Assembly (NCBI GenBank): GCA_031411575.1
Contig: JANOBJ010000195.1
Span: forward strand, 1-22,872
Source of the DNA: JANOBJ01 sp031411575
GTDB lineage: Bacteria > Pseudomonadota > Gammaproteobacteria > Burkholderiales > Burkholderiaceae_C
Direction of reading: 5' to 3'
DNA length: 22,872 nucleotides
A program made the position numbers and the translations under genes. Shown here one piece after another: positions 16,007-22,588 of this stretch (position 1 is the first letter of the stretch; each line of letters opens with the position of its first letter). Under the pieces are notes generated by a model. It made no database searches and was not told the origin of the DNA. It saw only the letters and a list, made by a program, of their open reading frames with translations.

Positions 16007-17094
16007 CGGCCTTCCAGTTCTGCCACCACGGCGCGCGCTACCGCCTGCGTGCCGTGTCTGCCGCCGAAATCGTGGGTGCGCAGCGCGCCGATGGCAAAAG
16101 GCCGCTGGATGGCGCGCTCCAATGTCGTGGCCGCCTGGGTCATGGCCGGGTCATGGTGGCGCTCGCCCAGCCACGCCAGCATCATGGCGGCCGACAGCAG
16201 CATGGCGGTCGGGTTGGCAATGCCCTGGCCAGCGATATCGGGCGCTGTGCCGTGCGCGGGCTGGAACAGCGCGTGGTGGTCGCCAATGTCGGCCGACGGC
16301 GCCATCCCCATGCCGCCGACCAGCGCGGCGATCAGGTCGGACAGGATGTCGCCAAACATGTTCTCGGTGACCAGCACGTCGTAGTCCCAGGGCTTGAGCA
16401 CCAGGTTCAGCGCCATCGCATCGACGTAGGCGCTGTCGCTCGCGATGCCGGGAAAGCGCAACGCGGCTTCTTCAAACACCTTGCGCCAGAACGCCATCGA
16501 CAAAAATACATTGGCCTTGTCCACATTGGTGACGCGGCCGGGCCGACCGCGCTGTTGCCGCGTGGCGGCCAGCCGGAACGCGAAGTCGCAGACCCGCTGG
16601 GTGCCGGCGCGGGTGATCTTTTGAGTGTCGAAGGCGGCCTCGTCGCCCTCCATCCGGCCCCGGCCGCGCGCGTGGAACAGGCCTTCCGTGGATTCGCGCA
16701 CCAGCACCAGGTCGATCTGGCTCGCACGCGGGTCGCGCAGCGGTGTCTGCAACCCTTCAAAGGTGCGGATCGGGCGCACCCCGGCATACAGGTCAAAGTG
16801 AAACCGGATGTCGAGTTGCGGAATGATCTCGGTGCCGTCAGCGTTGCGCACATGCGGCAGCCCCATGGCGCCGAACAGAATGGCGTGCGCGTCGCCACAG
16901 GCTTTGAGCGTGGCTGCAGGGAGCGCGTGGCCGCTGTCCAGGTGGTGCTGGGCGCCGGCGGGATGGCGCGCGAGGTCCAGCCGCACGCCGCAGGTGCGCT
17001 GCACGGCGGCCAGCACCTCGAGCGCGGCATTCATGACTTCGACGCCGATGCCGTCGCCCGGCAGCACGGCAATGGAGTAGGTGGTAGGGGGCAT
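16003..17094 (-). CDS. Isocitrate/isopropylmalate dehydrogenase family protein (tartrate-dehydrogenase-like)
   Basis: The 363-residue protein belongs to the beta-decarboxylating dehydrogenases, which oxidise a 2-hydroxyacid and usually release CO2. Seen are LPGDGIG at residues 11-17, Arg97, Arg107 and Arg133 as substrate-binding arginines, VRESTEGLF at 132-140, Lys193 in VDKAN, and the metal-binding aspartates Asp225, Asp249 (MFGDILSD) and Asp253. GTAPDIAG at about 282-289 forms the cofactor loop. It is not in a leucine operon, and the VREST...EGLF variant fits catabolic malate/tartrate/isopropylmalate-like members better than LeuB. ATG 17094 is chosen; an in-frame GTG at 17106 is possible. 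Its stop overlaps the Gfo/Idh/MocA start. It likely oxidises a hydroxy-diacid derived from the TRAP substrate. Confidence 0.9.
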   Translation of the reverse strand: MPPTTYSIAVLPGDGIGVEVMNAALEVLAAVQRTCGVRLDLARHPAGAQHHLDSGHALPAATLKACGDAHAILFGAMGLPHVRNADGTEIIPQLDIRFHFDLYAGVRPIRTFEGLQTPLRDPRASQIDLVLVRESTEGLFHARGRGRMEGDEAAFDTQKITRAGTQRVCDFAFRLAATRQQRGRPGRVTNVDKANVFLSMAFWRKVFEEAALRFPGIASDSAYVDAMALNLVLKPWDYDVLVTENMFGDILSDLIAALVGGMGMAPSADIGDHHALFQPAHGTAPDIAGQGIANPTAMLLSAAMMLAWLGERHHDPAMTQAATTLERAIQRPFAIGALRTHDFGGRHGTQAVARAVVAELEGR

Positions 17095-17112
17095 GCGGTT
17101 CACCAAGGGGTG

Positions 17113-17808
17113 TCACATCTGCTGGATGCGAAAGCGCTCGAAGATCGCCAGCAGCTCGTGGTTGGCGCGCTCGCGGTGCTGGCGGTTGACGGTGGCGGCG
17201 GCTTCCGCGTCGCCCGCGCGCAGGCACTGCACCAGTGCCATGTGTTCGCGGGTCGAGTTGATGGGCGTGGGCCGCAGGCGCAGCGTGAACATGCGGGCGC
17301 GGTGGGCCCGGTCCCAGTAGTTGTAGACAGTCTCGGCCAGTTGCCGGTTGCCCGACAGCTCCACCAGCGTCTGGTGAAAGCGTTCATCCGCGGCGGCCCA
17401 GGCGTCCAGGTCATCGCGCGCCAAGGCGGCTTCCATGGCGGCGGTGGCGTCTTCCAGCGGCTTCAATTCGGCTTCGGACGGTTTGCGGCGCGCCAGAATT
17501 TCGGCGGCCATGCCTTCCAGCGCGGTCAGGATTTGGTAGATCTCGCGCATGTCGGTGGGCGACACCGGCAGCACCCGTACGCCACGGCGCGGCACCACCT
17601 CGACCAGCCCGTCGTTGTGCAGCCGGATCAGCGCCTCGCGCACCGGTGTGCGGCTCATGCCCAGCTGCAACGCCACTTCCTGCTCCAGCGCCTGGTGGCC
17701 GGGTGGCCAGACGTTGTCCAGGATCAGGCGGCGCAGCTGCTGGTAGGCCTTGTCGACCATCGAGGTTTCGGTCACGGCGGGGGCTGCGGGCGTGGCGGAT
17801 GAGGTCAT
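17113..17808 (-). CDS. GntR-family regulator, FCD (FadR-type) domain
   Basis: The 231-residue transcription factor has a winged helix-turn-helix at about residues 18-80, with ALEQEVALQLGMSRTPVREALIRLHNDGLVE as the recognition unit. An all-helical FCD effector domain covers about 87-220, where Asp141, His145, His189 and His211 sit at spacings like the metal-binding residues of many FCD proteins. Such regulators typically repress catabolic operons until a carboxylate inducer binds. It is the second gene of the operon, 10 nt after the SMP-30 gene, so it probably controls its own operon through the palindromes near 18825-18862. ATG 17808 is preferred; longer frames overlap the SMP-30 gene, and an internal ATG at 17760 is an alternative. 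Confidence 0.92.
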   Translation of the reverse strand: MTSSATPAAPAVTETSMVDKAYQQLRRLILDNVWPPGHQALEQEVALQLGMSRTPVREALIRLHNDGLVEVVPRRGVRVLPVSPTDMREIYQILTALEGMAAEILARRKPSEAELKPLEDATAAMEAALARDDLDAWAAADERFHQTLVELSGNRQLAETVYNYWDRAHRARMFTLRLRPTPINSTREHMALVQCLRAGDAEAAATVNRQHRERANHELLAIFERFRIQQM

Positions 17809-17818
17809 GGACAAGCTT

Positions 17819-18829
17819 TCAGTAGTGCCAGTGGACGGGCGGATGGCCCGCCACCGGCATGCGCAGGGTCGGCACGCGCTCGTCGAGCAGGCAGCCGAGG
17901 TAGGCGGTGCGCAAATCCGGCCCGCCAAAGGCGATGCTGGAGATGTTGCGCAGCAGGCGGCTCTGCACGCCGTCCAGGTGGGGCCGGTCCATCCCGTGCG
18001 CGGCGTAGGCGGCCTCGACCCAGGCCAGGTGATCGGGCGAGGCGTCTTCCAGCCAGACGCGCTGGGTACCGTCGGGCGATACCCTGATCAGCCGGTTGCT
18101 CACGATGCTGACCACCCAGATATCGCCGCGCGCGTCGAACGCCAGGCCATCGGGGAAAGTGCCTGCGCCAAAGCGCGTGACCACCTGTTTCGCGCCCAGC
18201 CAGCCATCGGCGCGCACCGGAAAGCGGCTCAGCGTGCGGCCAAAGGTTTCGTTCACATACAGCCACTGGCCCGACGGGTCGAGCGCGCATTCATTGGTGT
18301 AGCCCAGGCCGTCGGCCACGATGCGGGCGCCGGCCGAGTCCACCACCACGATGAAACCGTCATTGCAACTGCTGCGGTAGCCCAGCGCGCGCGGCTGCAG
18401 CCGGGTGCTGACCGTGATCCAGGTGCGGCTCAGCGCGTCCTGCACCACGAAGTTGGTGGGCGGCAGCTCCACGCCGTCCACGCGCTGCAGGAACGGCCGG
18501 GTCTGGCCGTTGCGCTGCAGCTCGAACACGCCGCCGTCAGCCGGTCCGAGCTGGGTCAGCAAAAAACTGCCGTCGGCCCGCAGCGCGATGCCGTTGGGCT
18601 GGAGCGGCCGGCCGTCCACGGGCTGGCCCCGGTACAGGGCCTGGCTGCCATCGGGCCGAAGGTGCGCCACGCCGCCGCGCCAGTCGGCCGTGAACACGTC
18701 ACCGCGTGCCGTCGCGAGCACGCACTCGGGGCGGTTCAGGCCCTCGCCGACAAAAGCGATATCGGCGAGGTTGCCTATGGAATGATCGACGACGGCTGCG
18801 AGCGGCACGTTGGGGTCTCGTTGGCGCAT
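17819..18829 (-). CDS. SMP-30/gluconolactonase-family lactonase
   Basis: The 336-residue six-bladed beta-propeller protein resembles SMP-30/gluconolactonase, a metal-dependent hydrolase of sugar lactones. Expected metal and catalytic residues are visible: Glu35 in RPECVLA, Asn126 in PPTNFVV, Asn179 in GYTNECALDPSG and Asp227 in FPDGLAFDARG, the last the usual catalytic base. No signal peptide is present, so it is likely cytosolic and would open a lactone formed by a dehydrogenase. It is the first gene of the eight-gene operon. ATG 18829 lies inside the palindrome CGCATTAATGCG and lacks a Shine-Dalgarno sequence, so leaderless translation is possible. The length is somewhat above the usual 290-310 residues. 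Confidence 0.9.
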   Translation of the reverse strand: MRQRDPNVPLAAVVDHSIGNLADIAFVGEGLNRPECVLATARGDVFTADWRGGVAHLRPDGSQALYRGQPVDGRPLQPNGIALRADGSFLLTQLGPADGGVFELQRNGQTRPFLQRVDGVELPPTNFVVQDALSRTWITVSTRLQPRALGYRSSCNDGFIVVVDSAGARIVADGLGYTNECALDPSGQWLYVNETFGRTLSRFPVRADGWLGAKQVVTRFGAGTFPDGLAFDARGDIWVVSIVSNRLIRVSPDGTQRVWLEDASPDHLAWVEAAYAAHGMDRPHLDGVQSRLLRNISSIAFGGPDLRTAYLGCLLDERVPTLRMPVAGHPPVHWHY

Positions 18830-18862
18830 TAATGCGTTAATAAATTCAACAACGTATACGTT
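18825..18862 (-). promoter_or_regulatory. Two palindromic operator candidates at the lactonase/TRAP operon start
   Basis: Two perfect 12-bp palindromes lie here: CGCATTAATGCG (18825-18836), covering the start codon, and AACGTATACGTT (18851-18862). The second contains GTATAC, the GT..AC dyad typical of FCD-type GntR operators. Both overlap a near-identical direct repeat, ATRCGTTAA, at 18832-18840 and 18856-18864, 24 bp apart. On the minus strand a weak -35-like TTTAAC and -10-like TATTAA, 17 bp apart, flank this block. The GntR protein of the operon is the likely ligand; this is inference. Confidence 0.55.
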
Positions 18863-19010
18863 AAAGCCGAGGAGTCGCTGACGGTTACGGGGTTTTCCCG
18901 AGGCTGGCGGTTGACGTGGCGGCGGTGCCGGGCCTGGTCAATCATCCGTGGCTGGTGCGGGCAGCCAGGGCTCGTATTTGTGCCTGAAACAGACTATCGT
19001 GCTTGTCGAA

Positions 19011-19040
19011 TGGTCATTGTTTGCTATGAAAACTATAGTA
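19011..19040 (+). repeat. Interspersed hairpin repeat, copy C (core only)
   Basis: The 30-nt core begins with TGGTCATTGTTTGCTAT, identical over 17 nt to copy A, and ends in ATAGTA. CTAT (19024-19027) and ATAG (19035-19038) form a short stem with the same 7-nt loop size. The 5' part of the element (from about 18972) is poorly conserved. It lies at the 5' end of the deaminase-like gene; TATAGT at 19034-19039 with TGGTCA 17 bp upstream could act as a promoter. Confidence 0.6.
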
Positions 19041-19091
19041 TTTTGTACCGATGATCGGGCGTCAGGCCCGCCGCCGAAGGCGGGCGCCGGC

Positions 19092-19544
19092 GTGCCCCGC
19101 CGCGCCCTGCTGCCGCTGGCCGTGGGCGCGGCGCTGCCCCTGTTGTCGGCGCGGGCCGGTGCGCAGACGGGAGCGTCGGCTGCAGGCCAAGGCAGCCCCG
19201 CGGCGGACGCCCGCTGGCAGCCCGCGCTCCAGCGCGCGCACGCCTTGCGTGACGAGGCGCAGCGCGGCGGCGATCAGCCCTATGGCGCGGTGGTGGTGAA
19301 GGACGGCCGCATCGTCGGCGAGGCGCCGAGCCGGGTGGTCACGCGCAGCGACCCCACCGCGCATGCCGAGATGGAGGCCATTCGCGATGCCGCGCGGCGC
19401 CTGGCCAGCCGCGACCTGTCGGGCTGCGTGTTGGTATCCAGTTCGCGGCCGTGCGGCATGTGCGAGTCGGCCGCGGCCTGGGCGCGCATCGAGCGCATGG
19501 TCTACGGCGAAGGCACCGACGGCGGCGCGCCACGCGTGCGCTAG
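19092..19544 (+). CDS. Predicted Tat-exported nucleoside deaminase-like protein
   Basis: The protein has the zinc-dependent cytidine/guanine deaminase fold: QPYGAVVVKDGRIVGE, then HAEMEAI (zinc His and proton-shuttling Glu), then SSSRPCGMCESA with the two zinc cysteines. Family members deaminate nucleobases, nucleosides or tRNA adenosines. Upstream of this domain lies a twin-arginine-like signal, PRRALLPLAVGAALPLL, ending ARAGAQ, so export to the periplasm is predicted. From the GTG at 19092 the protein is 150 residues. An ATG at 19026 would give 172 residues and places the start inside repeat copy C; the frame is open back to 18948. The GTG is preferred because it starts right at the signal, but its ribosome binding site is weak. 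It stands alone, convergent with the DUF2917 gene. Confidence 0.75.
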   Translation: MPRRALLPLAVGAALPLLSARAGAQTGASAAGQGSPAADARWQPALQRAHALRDEAQRGGDQPYGAVVVKDGRIVGEAPSRVVTRSDPTAHAEMEAIRDAARRLASRDLSGCVLVSSSRPCGMCESAAAWARIERMVYGEGTDGGAPRVR

Positions 19545-19583
19545 GCGGCAGAAGGCACGTCGGCGGCCCGGGCTGCTGGCGCC

Positions 19584-19934
19584 TCAAGCTGCGGATTGCG
19601 CGAACACCAGACCGGGGGTGGATGCGGATACGGGCGCCGTACCCGACCCCAGCAGTCGGCGCAGCCAGCCGCCCCGGACCGTGCTCGCAACCGGTTGTGC
19701 CGTGGCGCGCTGTACCGCGATGCGCGCCGGCTCCAGCGCATAGATCACTGCGCGGCGGTGCTCGGCGGTGACAAAGCGCTCGCCGGTGGCCAGGACCACA
19801 TCGCGCGGGTCATGGTCGAGCGTGACCCAGACCGTGCCTTCGCGGCAATCGATCTGCAAGTCAGCGGCGTCGGCCACGCTCAGCAGGGCGCGGTGCTCCA
19901 GGGTCAGTTCGAATCGGTGGGGGCGGGTGTTCAT
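19584..19934 (-). CDS. DUF2917 domain-containing protein
   Basis: The 116-residue protein matches DUF2917, a small betaproteobacterial family of unknown function. The domain spans about residues 9-75: LTLEHRALLSV, LQIDCREGTVWVTLDHDPRDVVLATGERF and HRRAVIYALEPA. These read as short beta strands, as in a small cupin-like or beta-barrel fold. No signal peptide or membrane segment is seen. A low-complexity C-terminal tail follows. The ATG at 19934 has AAGGAC about 8 nt upstream. It is divergent from a GcvA-like LysR regulator across 95 bp, so it is the likely regulatory target of that protein. Confidence 0.88.
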   Translation of the reverse strand: MNTRPHRFELTLEHRALLSVADAADLQIDCREGTVWVTLDHDPRDVVLATGERFVTAEHRRAVIYALEPARIAVQRATAQPVASTVRGGWLRRLLGSGTAPVSASTPGLVFAQSAA

Positions 19935-20029
19935 GGCGGTGTCCTTTCAGAATGGGTTTCGCATTCCCTATGGACATGAATATACTGACGCTTCCCCAAT
20001 GCTTCAAACGTTGATTCGGAATACTTGAC
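19935..20029. promoter_or_regulatory. Divergent control region between DUF2917 and LysR genes
   Basis: The 95-bp region holds the inverted repeat GAATG (19950-19954) and CATTC (19962-19966) with 7 nt between. It also has a possible sigma70 promoter for the LysR gene, TTCGCA (19958-19963) and TATACT (19981-19986), 17 bp apart. A smaller dyad ATTCGGAAT lies just before the LysR start. LysR regulators often bind such dyads in divergent promoters; no experiment backs this assignment. Confidence 0.4.
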
Positions 20030-21013
20030 ATGCGTCCAGAGAATGCGAAAACCACCAGGCCCTCGCCCGGTCGCAGCCCGGCCACGGTGCGCGTGACGCG
20101 TGAGGACCTGCCCCGCATGGAGCTGCTGCGCAGCTTCGAGGCGGCGGCCCGCACGCTCAGCTTCACGCTGGCCGCGCGCGAGCTGTTCCTGACGCAGTCG
20201 GCCGTCAGCCGCCAGATCCAGCAGATCGAAGAAGGGCTGGGTGTGCCGCTGTTCGAGCGGCGGCACCGTGCGCTGGCGCTGACCGAGGCCGGGCAAATCC
20301 TGCAGCGCGCGGTGGTGGAAAGCCTGGAGCGCCTGCGCGACGCCACCGCGCGGGTGCGCGCCACTTCGCAGCTGCGCCAGGTATCGATCACCGCCACGCC
20401 CGGCTTTGCCTCGCTCTGGCTGATCCCGCGGCTGGCGCGCTTCACGGCCAGCCATCCGTCGGTGGACGTGCGGATATCGGCCACGCTGGAGATTCAGGAC
20501 CTGGAGCGTAGCGGCATCGACATCGCGGTGCGCTTTGTACCGACGCGCGACGGCACCGGGCGCCCGCTGTTCGAGGAGACGCTGCTGCCGGTGTGTGCAC
20601 CCAGCCTGCTGGCCAACCGTGCACAGCCACTGCGCAAACCGGCCGATCTGACGCAGCACACGCTGCTGGCAATCGACGCACCGCAGGGCATGGCGGTGAC
20701 GTCGGACTGGGAGCCCTGGCTCACGGTGATGGGCCTGGCCGAGCTGCGCATGAAGAACACCGTGCGCTTCACCCAGTACGCCGACGCGGTGGCCGCCGCC
20801 GTGGCGGGGCAGGGCGTGGCGATTGGCCGGCTGCCGCTGCTGGCCGAGCTGCTGCGCGACGGGCGGCTGGTGGCACCGTTTCGCGGCGGCGCGGCCTCGC
20901 AGCGCGGCTATTTTGTGGTGCTGGCGCCGCACGCCCAGACCAATCCCGACGCGCTGGACTGCGTCAAATGGCTGCGGGCCGAAGCAGAAATGGCAGATCC
21001 GGTGGCGGCGTAG
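20030..21013 (+). CDS. LysR-family transcriptional regulator (GcvA-like)
   Basis: The 327-residue regulator has a LysR helix-turn-helix at about residues 30-90: LLRSFEAAARTLSFTLAARELFLTQSAVSRQIQQIEEGLG, then LFERRHRALALTEAG. A periplasmic-binding-like effector domain follows from about residue 115 (VSITATPGFASLWLIPRLARF). LTQSAVSRQI and the SLWLIPRL start of the effector domain are in the style of GcvA-like regulators. An N-terminal extension of about 25 residues (rich in Pro/Arg) precedes the HTH; the first ATG has only GGAA 9 nt upstream, and a later ATG near residue 30 would trim into the HTH, so the full start is kept. It is divergent from DUF2917. The gene ends just before a palindrome and a terminator. 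The effector is unknown. Confidence 0.93.
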   Translation: MRPENAKTTRPSPGRSPATVRVTREDLPRMELLRSFEAAARTLSFTLAARELFLTQSAVSRQIQQIEEGLGVPLFERRHRALALTEAGQILQRAVVESLERLRDATARVRATSQLRQVSITATPGFASLWLIPRLARFTASHPSVDVRISATLEIQDLERSGIDIAVRFVPTRDGTGRPLFEETLLPVCAPSLLANRAQPLRKPADLTQHTLLAIDAPQGMAVTSDWEPWLTVMGLAELRMKNTVRFTQYADAVAAAVAGQGVAIGRLPLLAELLRDGRLVAPFRGGAASQRGYFVVLAPHAQTNPDALDCVKWLRAEAEMADPVAA

Positions 21014-21027
21014 CGGTGCCCGGCGGC

Positions 21028-21041
21028 GTCACCCGGGTGAC
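21028..21041. other. 14-bp perfect palindrome
   Basis: GTCACCCGGGTGAC is a perfect 14-bp palindrome, 14 nt after the LysR stop. It might be a protein-binding site or add to the terminator that follows. In GC-rich DNA a chance origin is possible. Confidence 0.4.
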
Positions 21042-21053
21042 TCGCGCGGATTC

Positions 21054-21072
21054 GGCCGGGAAGGCCTTTTTT
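21054..21072 (+). terminator. Intrinsic terminator after the LysR gene
   Basis: GGCC (21054-21057) and GGCC (21063-21066) form a short stem with loop GGGAA, directly followed by six T residues (21067-21072). The T-run is also the start of repeat copy D. The stem is short, so strength is uncertain. Confidence 0.5.
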
Positions 21073-21133
21073 GATGCCAAATCATGCCTTGGTCGTCGTC
21101 CTACGGTCATTGTTTGCTATTAAAATAGTAGCA
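21064..21133 (+). repeat. Interspersed hairpin repeat, copy D
   Basis: The 70-bp copy starts GCC plus a T-run and ends in CGGTCATTGTTTGCTAT and AGTAGCA (core 21104-21133). TGCTA and TAGCA form the stem. It aligns to copy A with one extra base. It lies between the LysR gene and the hydroxyacyl-CoA-dehydrogenase-like gene. TAAAAT at 21121-21126 could act as a -10 box. Confidence 0.68.
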
Positions 21134-21198
21134 TATAAGAAGCCGGCCGACTTGGTAGCATGGCAACCATCCCATTTTTCCCAACGCAAAAGGAAACC

Positions 21199-22128
21199 AT
21201 GAGCATCGATTTCAAGGGCCGGGTGGCGATCGTCACAGGAGCGGGCGGCGGTCTCGGTCGCCAGCATGCGCTGGCGCTGGCGGCGCGCGGCGCGAAGGTA
21301 CTGGTCAATGACCTCGGTGGCGCCGTGAATGGCGATGTCATCGGAGGCACGGCCGTCAGCGCCGCGCAGGCGGTGGTCAATGAAATCCGCGCGGCGGGCG
21401 GCGAGGCCCTGGCCAACGGCGCCTCGGTGACCGATTGGCCGGCGGTGCAGGCGATGGTGCAGCAGGCGGTGGACGCCTGGGGCCGCGTGGACATTCTGGT
21501 CAACAACGCCGGCATCCTGCGCGACAAGAGCTTTGCCAAGATGGAGCTAGACGACTTCCGTTTGGTGATGGAGGTGCACGTGATGGGCGCGGTGCACTGC
21601 ACCAAGGCGGTGTGGCCGCACATGATGGCGCAGAAGTATGGCCGCATCGTGATGACCACCTCGTCGTCCGGCCTGTACGGCAACTTCGGCCAGAGCAACT
21701 ACGGCGCGGCGAAGATGGCGCTGGTCGGGTTGATGCAGACCCTGTCGATCGAGGGCGCCAAGAACGATGTGCGCGTCAATTGCCTGGCGCCCACTGCCGC
21801 CACCCGCATGACCGAGGGCCTGATGTCCGAGGAGGTGTTGCGCGCGCTGCGCCCGGAAGCAGTCGTGCCCGCGATGCTGGTGCTGGCTGCGGCCGACGCG
21901 CCCAACCGCACCGTGCTGTGCGCGGGTGCCGGCACCTTCGAGGCGGCGCACATCACGCTCACGCCAGGGGTGTTTCTCGGCATCAACCCCGATACGCCCG
22001 AGCGACTGGCCGCGAGCCTGGCCGAGGTGTGCGACCGCACCGGTGAGATCGTGCCGCAAAGCGGCAACGCGCAGGGCAGTAACGAGGTGGGCAAGGCGCT
22101 GGCGAATGCGTCGGCCAAGGTCGCGTAA
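21199..22128 (+). CDS. (3R)-hydroxyacyl-CoA-dehydrogenase-like SDR (MFE-2 type)
   Basis: The 309-residue SDR resembles the dehydrogenase domain of peroxisomal multifunctional enzyme type 2 (HSD17B4), which oxidises (3R)-hydroxyacyl-CoA with NAD+. Seen are the loop TGAGGGLG at residues 13-20, NDLGGAVNGD at 38-46 with the acid that selects NAD+, NNAGILRDKSF at 102-112, the catalytic serine in TTSSSGLYG near 155-157, and NYGAAK with Tyr168 and Lys172. A C-terminal extension of about 60 residues beyond the core, with an HITLTPGVFLG stretch, matches this subgroup. Bacterial forms lack the fused hydratase and SCP2 domains, as here. The start at 21199 has AAGGAA upstream; a longer ATG at 21160 lacks one. 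It is monocistronic, convergent with the exbD-like gene. Steroid or fatty acyl-CoA substrates are possible. Confidence 0.9.
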   Translation: MSIDFKGRVAIVTGAGGGLGRQHALALAARGAKVLVNDLGGAVNGDVIGGTAVSAAQAVVNEIRAAGGEALANGASVTDWPAVQAMVQQAVDAWGRVDILVNNAGILRDKSFAKMELDDFRLVMEVHVMGAVHCTKAVWPHMMAQKYGRIVMTTSSSGLYGNFGQSNYGAAKMALVGLMQTLSIEGAKNDVRVNCLAPTAATRMTEGLMSEEVLRALRPEAVVPAMLVLAAADAPNRTVLCAGAGTFEAAHITLTPGVFLGINPDTPERLAASLAEVCDRTGEIVPQSGNAQGSNEVGKALANASAKVA

Positions 22129-22145
22129 ACACACGCCTGCCGGGG

Positions 22146-22577
22146 CTAAGGCCCCATCTGCTCCAGCCCCACCACCCCAATCTTCTGCAGGCCCAGCCGC
22201 TGCGCTGACGTCAGCACTGCGGCTACTTGCTCGTACTTGGCAAGGCGGTGCGGCTGCACGTGGATCTCGGGCTGCTGAGGCAACTGCGCGGCCGCCTGCA
22301 GCCGGGCATCGAGCGTCACGCGATCGGGCACCGGCTCGCCGTTCCACAGCCACTGGCTGGCCGGGGTGACGGCAATGTTCACCACCAGCGGCTCCAGCGC
22401 CTGTGGCGGCGGCGTACCGGTGGGCAGTTCCACTTCGACCGACTGCAGCTGGAACGGAATGGTGATGATCAGCATCACCAGCAGCACCAGCATCACGTCG
22501 ATCAGCGGCGTGATGTTGATCTCGGCCGTGACATCGGCGTCGCCGGTGTCGTCGCCTGTGTTGAAGCCCAGTGCCAT
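22146..22577 (-). CDS. ExbD/TolR-family biopolymer transport protein
   Basis: The 143-residue protein is a proton-motive-force energiser subunit of the ExbD/TolR type. A short cytoplasmic N-terminus is followed by one membrane helix at about residues 20-41 (INITPLIDVMLVLLVMLIITI) with Asp27 at the conserved proton-path position, then a periplasmic domain starting VEVELPTG. Such proteins work with an ExbB/TolQ partner and a TonB- or TolA-type protein; those genes would lie past the window's right edge, if present. The ATG at 22577 has AAGGA upstream. It follows the second exbD-like gene by 11 nt, so both are in one operon. A GGGGC/GCCCC hairpin at 22142-22155 overlaps its stop codon; it has no T-run. 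Confidence 0.92.
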   Translation of the reverse strand: MALGFNTGDDTGDADVTAEINITPLIDVMLVLLVMLIITIPFQLQSVEVELPTGTPPPQALEPLVVNIAVTPASQWLWNGEPVPDRVTLDARLQAAAQLPQQPEIHVQPHRLAKYEQVAAVLTSAQRLGLQKIGVVGLEQMGP

Positions 22578-22588
22578 GGTGCCTGTCC

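Noticed and set aside
14204..16384. 726-codon plus-strand open frame
   Set aside because: It lies opposite dctP, the Gfo/Idh/MocA gene and the isopropylmalate-DH-like gene. No domain is recognisable and it is explained by GC-rich codon use on the other strand.
15973..17802. 609-codon plus-strand open frame
   Set aside because: Antisense shadow of the dehydrogenase and GntR genes; no motif or ribosome binding site supports it.
22142..22155. GGGGC/GCCCC hairpin as a bidirectional terminator between the SDR and exbD-like genes
   Set aside because: The stem is only 5 bp and no T-run follows on either strand, so an intrinsic terminator call is not supported.
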